Below, piece by piece: positions 17,839 through 24,927 of a stretch of 34,930 bases of DNA. The position numbers were made by a program, and so were the translations under genes. The stretch's first letter is position 1; each line of letters begins with the position of its first letter. The notes under the pieces are model-generated. The model was not told the origin of the DNA. It was given only the letters and a program-made list of their open reading frames with translations, and ran no database searches. The stretch comes from an uncultured Victivallis sp. (lineage in GTDB: Bacteria; Verrucomicrobiota; Lentisphaeria; Victivallales; Victivallaceae). The stretch covers positions 1-34,930 of the forward strand of contig CALXNS010000065.1 of the NCBI GenBank assembly GCA_944389815.1. Reading direction: 5' to 3'.

Positions 17839-19575
17839 ATGAGAATGAGCAAACTGGTCGGGCGCCGGATCAAGGAGGATCCGAAGGACGCCAGGACCGT
17901 CAGTCATAAATTTCTGATCCGCGGCGGTTACGTCCGCCCGGTTTCGGCGGGCATCTACTCGCTGCTCCCGATCGGGAAACGGATCGTCGAGAAGATCGAA
18001 AACATCATCCGTGAAGAGATGAACCGCATCGACGGTCAGGAGGTTTTGATGCCCGTCGTGCTCCCCGCCGAACTCTGGCAGGAGTCCGGACGGTATGAAT
18101 CCGTCGGCGCGGAACTTCTCCGTTTCCGCGACCGCAACGACAAACCGATGCTTCTGGCCATGACCCACGAGGAAGCGGTCGTCCATCTGGTGCGTTCGGA
18201 GATCAACAGTTACAAACAGCTTCCGGTGATGGTCTATCAGATTCAGACCAAATACCGCGACGAGGCGCGGCCGCGTGCCGGACTCATCCGCGTGCGGGAA
18301 TTCACGATGAAGGACGCCTACAGCTTCCACACCGATCAGGCCGATCTCGAACAATATTACGAGCGCTGCCACGAAGCATACGAACGGATCTTCCGCCGGC
18401 TCGGCATGAAGAACGTGCTGTCGATTCAGGCCAATTCCGGCATGATGGGCGGCAAGGTGTCGCACGAATTCATGGCGATCTGCGACTGCGGCGAGGACAC
18501 GGTCATCACCAACGACGATTACAGTTACCGGGCCAACCGCGAAATCGCGGTCGCGGCGTGGAAGTTCGACAAAGTTGCGCCGCTGCCGCTCGAAAAAGTC
18601 GCCACCCCGGAGAGCAAGACGATCGAAGAGGTCGCCGGATTCCTCGGCGTCAAACCGGAAAACACCGGCAAGGCGGTCTTTTATCAGAACGTGCACACAA
18701 ATGAACTGATTTTCGTTCTGATCCGCGGCGATTTCGAAGTCAACGAGGTCAAGCTGGCCAACGCGGTTCGCGCCTCCGAACTCAAGTTCGCCGACGACGA
18801 AGCGATTCTGGCAGCGGGCGCGGTGCCCGGTTATGCCGGAGTGATCGGCATCGACGGCAAGAAAGTCCGGATCGTAGTCGACCGTTCGGCGGCCGAATCC
18901 GGCAATCTGGTCATCGGCGCCAACGAAGCGGGGTTCCATTACCGGAACTTCAACTTCGACCGCGACGCCGCAGGTCTCGAATGCGTCGTCACCGACATCG
19001 CCACCGTCCGGGAGGGCGACCCCTGCCCGCTCACGGGAAAGCCGCTGCGCTTCCTCCGGGGCATCGAAGTGGGCAACATCTTCCAGCTCGGGACGAAATA
19101 TTCCGAACCGATGCATTGCGAATATCTCGATCGCGACGGCAAAAGCCGTCCGATGGTCATGGGCTGTTACGGCATCGGCGTCGGCCGGGCGATGGCGGCG
19201 GTGATCGAACAGTCGTGCGATGAATACGGTCCGATCTGGCCGATTTCGATTGCGCCGTATCAGGTGGAGATCTGCGCGATCAATCCGGAAAAGGGCGACG
19301 TCGGCAAGGTGTGTGAGAAATTGTACGCCGAACTGACCGCCGCAGGCATTGAAGTGCTCTACGACGACCGCGGCGAAAAGGCCGGGTCGATGTTCAGCGA
19401 CGCCGATCTGCTCGGGATTCCCTTCCGGCTGGTGGTGTCGCCGAAGACGCTGGCCGACGGCGAGGTCGAATTCAAACGCCGCGGCAGCCGTGATGCGGAA
19501 CGGATCGCCGCCGGAGACGCCGTCGCGGTGGTCGCGTCAAATGTGGAAGCGGAAATGGCGCCTTACGCCATTTAA
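17839..19575 (+). CDS. proS: prolyl-tRNA synthetase (bacterial type, with editing domain)
   Basis: A 578-residue class II synthetase, near the 572 of E. coli. The start MRMSKLVGRRIKEDPKDAR, motif 2 region TKYRDEARPRAGLIRVREFT, and motif 3 GIGVGRAMAAVIEQ are clear. Between them lies a YbaK-like insertion of roughly 180 residues (ENTGKAVFYQN to GNLVIGANEAG) that clears alanine mischarged on tRNA-Pro. The C-terminal anticodon-binding domain starts near PYQVEICAIN. The ATG at 17839 follows GGAAGGAA and lies 17 bases after the aspartokinase stop, so it is in the same operon. Confidence 0.95.
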   Translation: MRMSKLVGRRIKEDPKDARTVSHKFLIRGGYVRPVSAGIYSLLPIGKRIVEKIENIIREEMNRIDGQEVLMPVVLPAELWQESGRYESVGAELLRFRDRNDKPMLLAMTHEEAVVHLVRSEINSYKQLPVMVYQIQTKYRDEARPRAGLIRVREFTMKDAYSFHTDQADLEQYYERCHEAYERIFRRLGMKNVLSIQANSGMMGGKVSHEFMAICDCGEDTVITNDDYSYRANREIAVAAWKFDKVAPLPLEKVATPESKTIEEVAGFLGVKPENTGKAVFYQNVHTNELIFVLIRGDFEVNEVKLANAVRASELKFADDEAILAAGAVPGYAGVIGIDGKKVRIVVDRSAAESGNLVIGANEAGFHYRNFNFDRDAAGLECVVTDIATVREGDPCPLTGKPLRFLRGIEVGNIFQLGTKYSEPMHCEYLDRDGKSRPMVMGCYGIGVGRAMAAVIEQSCDEYGPIWPISIAPYQVEICAINPEKGDVGKVCEKLYAELTAAGIEVLYDDRGEKAGSMFSDADLLGIPFRLVVSPKTLADGEVEFKRRGSRDAERIAAGDAVAVVASNVEAEMAPYAI

Positions 19576-19604
19576 AGTTCAGACGGGAGGAGGTCTCGGT
19601 CATT

Positions 19605-20195
19605 ATGTGGAATTATACAGACAAAGTGATGGATCATTTTCTTCATCCCCGCAACGTCGGGGAAGTGGAGAATCCGGACGGAGTCGGCGAAATCGGCAAC
19701 GCCGCGTGCGGCGATGCGTTGAAGCTGACCTTCAAACTCGATAAGGACGGGCGGATCGCGGACGTCAAATTCAAGACATTCGGCTGCGCTTCGGCAATCG
19801 CGTCGAGTTCCGTGCTGACGGAACTCATCAAGGGGAAGACCCTCGATGAAGCATCGAAGGTGACCAATCAGGAAATCGCCGAAGCGCTTGGCGGGTTGCC
19901 TGAGGCGAAGATGCATTGTTCGGTCATGGGAATGGAAGCGCTTCAGGCGGCAATCTGCCATTATCGCGGCGAAAAGAGCCCGTTCGAAAAGGACGCCGAC
20001 CACGACGGACGGATCGTCTGCAAGTGTTTCGGGGTAACGGACGTGAAAATTCTCAAGGTCGCGAAGGAAAATCAACTGCACAAGGCCGAAGAGGTCACCA
20101 GTTACTGCAAGGCCGGCGGCGCGTGCGGCGCATGTCTGGATGAAATCCAGCAGCTGCTCGACGACATGTGGAAGCTGGAGGCCGCAAAGAAATGA
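19605..20195 (+). CDS. NifU-like Fe-S cluster scaffold (IscU domain + BFD-type [2Fe-2S] domain)
   Basis: A 196-residue protein. Residues 1-125 form an IscU/NifU N-terminal scaffold with the three cluster-assembly Cys: Cys35 in NAACGDALK, Cys61 in FGCASAIASS, and Cys105 in MHCSVMG. Residues 130-190 are a BFD-type [2Fe-2S] domain with Cys139, Cys141, Cys174 and Cys177, the NifU pattern. The third domain of full NifU (NFU, CxxC) is absent. No cysteine desulfurase gene is within the window. A strong AGGAGG site precedes the ATG. The stop overlaps the prfB start as ATGA. Confidence 0.9.
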   Translation: MWNYTDKVMDHFLHPRNVGEVENPDGVGEIGNAACGDALKLTFKLDKDGRIADVKFKTFGCASAIASSSVLTELIKGKTLDEASKVTNQEIAEALGGLPEAKMHCSVMGMEALQAAICHYRGEKSPFEKDADHDGRIVCKCFGVTDVKILKVAKENQLHKAEEVTSYCKAGGACGACLDEIQQLLDDMWKLEAAKK

Positions 20196-21286
20196 TGGCG
20201 ATCGAAGAGTTGCGACAGGCGGAGCAGGATCTCCGCGCCCGGATCGACCACGTCGGCGAATTCTTGAAGATCGAGGATCGACGTTCGGAACTTGCCGCGC
20301 TGGAATCCCGGATGGCCGCGCCGGATTTCTGGGACAACAAGGAATCCGCCCAGGCCACCGTTGCCGCGCTCTCCGCATGCCGCAATGTGATGGAACCTTA
20401 TCAGAAGGTGCTTTCCGGCGCCGAGGATTTCGCGGCGGCGGTGGAACTGGCCAATGAGGACGAGGAGTTCCTCAAGGAGGCGGAGATCTCCTATCGGCGG
20501 TTGCTCAAGGCGCTCGATAAACTCGAGATCATGAGTTTTCTCTCCGGGAAATTCGACCGGAACAACCTCTATTTTTCCATTCACGCCGGCGCCGGCGGCA
20601 CCGAATCGTGCGACTGGGCGGGAATGCTCCTTCGCATGTACCGCCGCTTCTTCGAACGGCGCGGCTGGAAGGACGAGGTCATCGACCTGCAGCCCGGCGA
20701 AGAAGCCGGCGTGAAAAGCGTCACGCTCCATGTGACCGGCGAATTCTCCTACGGTTACATGAAGGGGGAAAAAGGCGTTCACCGCCTGGTGCGGATTTCA
20801 CCGTTCGACAGCAATGCGCGGCGCCACACGAGCTTCTGTTCGGTAGACGTCTTCCCCGAACTCGACGACGACATCGAAATCGAGATCGACGAGAGCGAAC
20901 TGCGGGTCGACACCTACCGTTCCAGCGGCGCCGGCGGCCAGCACGTCAACACCACCGACTCCGCCATCCGGCTGACTCACCTGCCGACCGGAATCGTGGT
21001 CTGCTGCCAGAACGAACGTTCTCAGCACAAGAACCGCGCCACCGCCATGAAAATGCTCAAAGCCAAACTCTACGAATACGAAGAGGAGAAGCGGCGCAAC
21101 GAAGCCGCCGCCATCCGCGGCGAGAAAATGGAGAACGGCTGGGGCAGTCAGATCCGCAGTTACGTGCTGCAACCCTATCAGATGGTCAAGGATCTGCGCA
21201 CCGACATCGAGACGAGCGATACCGCAGGGGTGCTCGATGGAGAACTGGACGAATTCATCGAGGCATATTTGAAAAAGCACGATTGA
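20192..21286 (+). CDS. prfB: peptide chain release factor 2, continuous frame
   Basis: A 364-residue RF2 that ends translation at UGA and UAA. The recognition tripeptide is SPF (203-205) in RISPFDSNARRHTSF, and the catalytic GGQ is at 248-250 in SGAGGQHVNTTDSA. The ATG at 20192 overlaps the nifU-like stop (ATGA), and a second ATG follows at once. In many bacteria prfB contains an in-frame UGA near codon 26 that requires a +1 shift; here the matching place (EFLKIEDRR) is read straight through, so no frameshift is needed. It is the last gene before a strong terminator. Confidence 0.95.
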   Translation: MMAIEELRQAEQDLRARIDHVGEFLKIEDRRSELAALESRMAAPDFWDNKESAQATVAALSACRNVMEPYQKVLSGAEDFAAAVELANEDEEFLKEAEISYRRLLKALDKLEIMSFLSGKFDRNNLYFSIHAGAGGTESCDWAGMLLRMYRRFFERRGWKDEVIDLQPGEEAGVKSVTLHVTGEFSYGYMKGEKGVHRLVRISPFDSNARRHTSFCSVDVFPELDDDIEIEIDESELRVDTYRSSGAGGQHVNTTDSAIRLTHLPTGIVVCCQNERSQHKNRATAMKMLKAKLYEYEEEKRRNEAAAIRGEKMENGWGSQIRSYVLQPYQMVKDLRTDIETSDTAGVLDGELDEFIEAYLKKHD

Positions 21287-21341
21287 GAGAGTCCTATTCA
21301 CGGTTCCGGTGCATCGCACGGCGGAATTTCCTGTTCCTCTA

Positions 21342-21388
21342 CCGTCCGGCGGGATGATGGGTCATCCTCCTGCCGGACGGATTTTTTC
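21342..21388 (+). terminator. intrinsic terminator of the hom-prfB operon
   Basis: A perfect 9-bp stem (CCGTCCGGC / GCCGGACGG) is extended inside by GGGATGA / TCATCC pairing and followed by ATTTTTT. It begins 55 bases after the prfB stop. Confidence 0.9.
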
Positions 21389-21507
21389 TGCCGTGCGCGG
21401 CAGACTGACGGTTGTATAATTTTTATAAAAAATAGATCAATTGTAGATCACATCCCGCCCGAAAAAGAATAATTCCCCATTTTTCTCCTCCTTTCGATGA
21501 AAAAAGA

Positions 21508-21536
21508 TTGTCTGCCGCACGCATTTGCATCATAAT
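21508..21536 (+). promoter_or_regulatory. predicted promoter of the regulator-pilin-beta-helix operon
   Basis: TTGTCT (21508-21513), 17 bases, then CATAAT (21531-21536), about 30 bases before the regulator ATG. The spacer contains CGCACGCATTTGC (21516-21528), a 13-mer similar to elements beside the -10 of the two divergent promoters near 27.7-28.0 kb, so autoregulation is possible. Confidence 0.5.
21516..21528 (+). promoter_or_regulatory. candidate operator in the regulator promoter
   Basis: CGCACGCATTTGC lies between the -35 and -10. It agrees at 10 of 13 positions with 27980-27992 and at 9 of 13 with the - strand element at 27742-27730. A short degenerate match; the position inside a promoter is what makes it notable. 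Confidence 0.3.
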
Positions 21537-21566
21537 TTATATAGAAAACTGAACGATGAGGAACCC

Positions 21567-22757
21567 ATGCCATACGCAAACAGCACGACGGATAAATTCG
21601 CCTATCAGCGCGTTCGCAGCACCATTGAAGAGATGCTTCTTCACGGCGAACTCACCATCGGCGACCGGCTGCCTCCGATCCGGCAGCTTGCAGAACGGTT
21701 TCACTGCAATTATCACACGGTTCGGAAGGGACTGGACGCATTGATCCGGGAGGAACTTCTGGAAAGCCGGACCGGTTCCGGCGTATTCGTGCGCGGCGGA
21801 AGCCGGACAATTTCGCCCGCGCCGGCCCCGGGATCGGAAACGGTTCTTGCAGTAGTCTGCCACCCGCCGATACAGCCGACGGATGCGCAGTTCATTGCAA
21901 GTTTGCATGAGGAAGCCGAAAAACGCCATCTCAATCTCGAACTCCACACGGTTTCGAGTTTTTCGCAGCCGCGCCGGATTTTCGACCGAATCGCGGTGCG
22001 CGGCTGTATGGCCATTCTGCTGCCGCTGCTTCGTTCCGATGACCATATCGATGAAATTGCCGGATGCCTTGAGGATTATTCAATTCCATTCGTAGTGGGC
22101 ACGCCCTTCCCCGGACTGGAAGAACGTTGTTACGAGGCGCCCGACATCTTCGGAATTTCCACACAGCTTGCCGTAAAAGCCTCCTTCCGATATTTCCGGG
22201 AGCTTGGATTTGAGCATATCGCACTGCTTCTGCCGGCGGAAACTGCGGTTCGAACGAATATTCCCTATCTCGAATCCTACACGCAAATGTGTGTTGATTC
22301 CCAGACTCCGCCGCTGTTGCAGGTGGTGGATCGATTGCCCGGCGCGGCGGATTCCGTCTTCAGTGTACTGCAGCCGTTCCGCGGCAATCTCGGAATCATC
22401 TGTTACGATGACGAAGTGGCGATCCGCCTCTCCAAGGCGGCAGTGCGGCACGGCTGGAAGATTCCGGAGGATATCGCATTGATCGGTCTCGGAAACATCC
22501 CGGAAGGCGCGGAGATGGATCCGCCGCTCACCTCCGTGATCTTCCCTTACGATTACGTCGCCGCCGGCATGATCGAATGCGCTCAGGCGCTCGCCTCCGG
22601 CCGTTCCGCTCAGCGCACGACGCCGATCTGGCAGCCGATCGTCCTGCGGGAAAGCTGCGGCGGCATCGGTCGGCTCGGCCGCGAAAACGCCCAGAAACTG
22701 CTTGATTCCATCAAAGAGGACTTACTCAATACACAACCTGAAAGGAACGGAAAATGA
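21567..22757 (+). CDS. GntR-type DNA-binding / LacI-type sugar-sensor hybrid regulator
   Basis: A 396-residue transcription factor. Residues 11-78 are a GntR winged helix ([20 protein letters not shown], then [18 protein letters not shown], and the wing [13 protein letters not shown]). From about residue 85 a periplasmic-binding-protein/LacI-like sensor follows: [48 protein letters not shown], and [20 protein letters not shown]. Such hybrids (AraR-like) respond to sugars. The ATG at 21567 has GAGGA close upstream; a TTG at 21525 is in frame but lies between the -35 and -10 hexamers. The stop overlaps the next pilin gene as ATGA, so regulator and pilin are made together. The effector is unknown. 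Confidence 0.85.
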   Translation: MPYANSTTDKFAYQRVRSTIEEMLLHGELTIGDRLPPIRQLAERFHCNYHTVRKGLDALIREELLESRTGSGVFVRGGSRTISPAPAPGSETVLAVVCHPPIQPTDAQFIASLHEEAEKRHLNLELHTVSSFSQPRRIFDRIAVRGCMAILLPLLRSDDHIDEIAGCLEDYSIPFVVGTPFPGLEERCYEAPDIFGISTQLAVKASFRYFRELGFEHIALLLPAETAVRTNIPYLESYTQMCVDSQTPPLLQVVDRLPGAADSVFSVLQPFRGNLGIICYDDEVAIRLSKAAVRHGWKIPEDIALIGLGNIPEGAEMDPPLTSVIFPYDYVAAGMIECAQALASGRSAQRTTPIWQPIVLRESCGGIGRLGRENAQKLLDSIKEDLLNTQPERNGK

Positions 22758-23392
22758 AGAAAAATGCGTTCACTTTGATCGAGCTTCTCGTTGTGATCGC
22801 GATCATCGCAATCCTCGCGGCGATGTTGCTTCCCGCCCTGAACCAGGCTCGGGACAAAGCCCGGGCGACCGCCTGCGTCAATAATTTGAAGAATCTGGGA
22901 CTCGGGTTTCAATTCTATTTGCAGAACAGCGAAGACATCTATCCGACCTACGAAACGCCCGTCTCCTTCTGGGCCCGGCTGGTCATGGAGTCGATGGGAA
23001 CCGTGAACACCAGCAATCGCCAGGAGGGAATCATGCTCTGCCCGAGTGCCTCGTTGAAGCCCGACGGCAGCGCACGCACCTGGAATGTGCACGATGCGGC
23101 GTACGGATACAACTTCATGGGCCTCGGCGATTACGCGGGCGGCGTGGTCGTCAAGCAGAATAAATTAAAACGCCCAAGTTCAATGGTCGTCGTCGCCGAC
23201 AGCCGGGACGACTGGACGCTTGAGGCGTGGCATGGCTTGATCTATTCGCGCACGTCAGATTATCTCATCAGTCGACGGCACAACGACGGTTCCAACGTGC
23301 TGCTTGCGGACGGCTCGGTCCGCACTTACCGGTTTGAAGAATTTTATGGAAACGTCGACAATGACATATTGCAATTAATCAATAATGATTGA
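22754..23392 (+). CDS. prepilin-type pseudopilin with H-X9-DG motif
   Basis: A 212-residue type II secretion/type IV pilin-like protein. The N-terminus [20 protein letters not shown] has Ala before the expected cleavage site and Glu at mature position 5, followed by the hydrophobic helix and a globular domain. The C-terminal part carries [16 protein letters not shown], exactly the H-X9-DG spacing of prepilin-associated proteins abundant in Lentisphaerota and Planctomycetota. It is coupled to the upstream regulator (ATGA overlap) and followed after 11 bases by a secreted beta-helix protein. A structural or secretion role at the envelope is inferred; the function of this large family is not settled. 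Confidence 0.85.
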   Translation: MKKNAFTLIELLVVIAIIAILAAMLLPALNQARDKARATACVNNLKNLGLGFQFYLQNSEDIYPTYETPVSFWARLVMESMGTVNTSNRQEGIMLCPSASLKPDGSARTWNVHDAAYGYNFMGLGDYAGGVVVKQNKLKRPSSMVVVADSRDDWTLEAWHGLIYSRTSDYLISRRHNDGSNVLLADGSVRTYRFEEFYGNVDNDILQLINND

Positions 23393-23403
23393 GGAGCTTC
23401 AAC

Positions 23404-24825
23404 ATGAAACGAACCTTGCTCACACTCTGCGCCCTCTGCTGCGGCGCCGCGGCGGTAACCGCGACCGAATACAACGTCCTTGAATGCGGTTTCACCGCCG
23501 ACGGGAAAACCGACAACACTCAGGCGATGAATTCGCTTCTCGCCCGGGTGGCTCCCGGAGATGCCATCCGCTTCCCGGCCGGAATCTACTTTTTCGGTTC
23601 CGACATCAAACTGGAAGGGAGTGATCTCACGCTCGATGGAAACGGCACCATCCTTTTCGAACACAAGGACAATGATCCCGCCTACAACGACAACCGCAAA
23701 ATTTCCATCAAAGGAAAAAACATCACCGTCCGCAATTTGAAAATCACCTCACGCGCGCAGACCCGCAGCGCCGTATATGGTTTGATTTCCTGCGAAGGCG
23801 CCGAAAACATTCTGATCGACGGCGTGGAAATTTTCCGCGGTCCCTCCACCGCGGTCTGGACGATGGATTCAGCCAACATCCGCATCGTCAACTGCAACGT
23901 CCACCACCAGTGGGCGGACGGAATCCACATCTCGCGCAATTCACGCAATGTACTGATCGCCGACAACATCATCGACTTCAATGGCGACGACGGCATCGGC
24001 GTGGTCAGCTACCACGGCGCCGAACCGTGGAATCAACTGCCGCGCAACGAAAACGTCCTGATTACCGGCAATTCGATCTCCAACACCCCCGCCCGGGGCA
24101 TCTGCGCCTCCGGCGGCGGAATCACCATCACCGGAAATCAGATCTTCAATACCGGAAAGGCCGGCATCATCGCCACCAACGAAGGCTGGATCTCCAACCG
24201 CATGCTCATCAGCGACAATCAGATCCGCAACAACGGAACCACGGAGAAATACGGGTTTGATTTCTACGATTCACGCGGGACGCGTTCCGGCATTCACGTG
24301 CAGACGGTGCACAATCTGGTCATCTCCGGCAACATCATCTCCGAGATGCAAAACGAAGGTTCCGGCATCACGCTTTCCGCCGTCAACGACGTGCTCGTAA
24401 GCGACAATAAAATCAGCGATTGTTCGCGCGGCATCGTGCTGGACAGCCCGGCGCATTACGCGGGAGAGAGCCGCCTCTCCCCGGAACTGCTCAAGGAATT
24501 GTACCCCGTTGCGACAAAGGTTCCGGAAATTGCCGGTTCCGACAACGTGATGCTGCGCGGAAACTTCATCAGCCGCGCCGACCGGGACGGAATTTACGTA
24601 TCCGGTTCGCAGCAGCGGGCGGTGCGAAATCTTTTCGTTTCCGGCAATTTCTTCCAGGACAACAATTGCGGCAATTATGAAGCGGTCCGGGATTTCTGGG
24701 GCGACTGGATCGAAAACGGCCGAATCAGCGACAATTTCTCCGCCGGAACCACCTCCCCCGCCGGTCTCGCGCCCGTTCAGGGAATCGGTACGAATTGCAC
24801 CGACGTCGTATTCGAGGAGAAATAA
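23404..24825 (+). CDS. secreted right-handed parallel beta-helix protein (pectate-lyase superfamily)
   Basis: A 473-residue exported protein with a signal peptide (MKRTLLTLCALCCGAAAVTA). The mature start YNVLECGFTADGKTDNTQAM is the first turn typical of the pectate-lyase-3/GH28-like superfamily. From about residue 60 to 460 there are repeated turns such as ENILIDGVEI, ANIRIVNCNV, RNVLIADNIIDFNGDDGIGV, ENVLITGNSISN and HNLVISGNIISEM, the beta-helix repeat. A polysaccharide lyase, hydrolase or epimerase activity is possible; I cannot assign catalytic residues. The ATG at 23404 has GAGGAG 7 bases before it; a TTG at 23389 is less likely. It belongs to the regulator-pilin operon and ends at a bidirectional terminator. 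Confidence 0.8.
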   Translation: MKRTLLTLCALCCGAAAVTATEYNVLECGFTADGKTDNTQAMNSLLARVAPGDAIRFPAGIYFFGSDIKLEGSDLTLDGNGTILFEHKDNDPAYNDNRKISIKGKNITVRNLKITSRAQTRSAVYGLISCEGAENILIDGVEIFRGPSTAVWTMDSANIRIVNCNVHHQWADGIHISRNSRNVLIADNIIDFNGDDGIGVVSYHGAEPWNQLPRNENVLITGNSISNTPARGICASGGGITITGNQIFNTGKAGIIATNEGWISNRMLISDNQIRNNGTTEKYGFDFYDSRGTRSGIHVQTVHNLVISGNIISEMQNEGSGITLSAVNDVLVSDNKISDCSRGIVLDSPAHYAGESRLSPELLKELYPVATKVPEIAGSDNVMLRGNFISRADRDGIYVSGSQQRAVRNLFVSGNFFQDNNCGNYEAVRDFWGDWIENGRISDNFSAGTTSPAGLAPVQGIGTNCTDVVFEEK

Positions 24826-24853
24826 TCCCACCGGCCCCCGGCTGGATGGAGAA

Positions 24854-24915
24854 AACAAAACACCCCGGCTGAATTCATCCGCATTGCCGCGGAAATTCCA
24901 CCGGGGTGTTTTGTT
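24854..24915. terminator. bidirectional intrinsic terminator
   Basis: A perfect 15-bp inverted repeat: AACAAAACACCCCGG at 24854-24868 and CCGGGGTGTTTTGTT at 24901-24915. The GC core is flanked by A-rich and T-rich arms, so it can stop transcription from both sides. It separates the beta-helix gene from the convergent GH42-like gene. Confidence 0.85.
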
Positions 24916-24927
24916 GATTTTTACTGC

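Noticed and set aside
17731..19116. 461-codon - strand frame opposite proS
   Set aside because: Shadow of proS, which has all class II motifs and an editing domain.
20168..20191. Upstream ATG for prfB at 20168
   Set aside because: It lies inside the nifU-like gene and adds MEAGGRKE, not found at RF2 starts; the ATGA overlap at 20192 is a better start.
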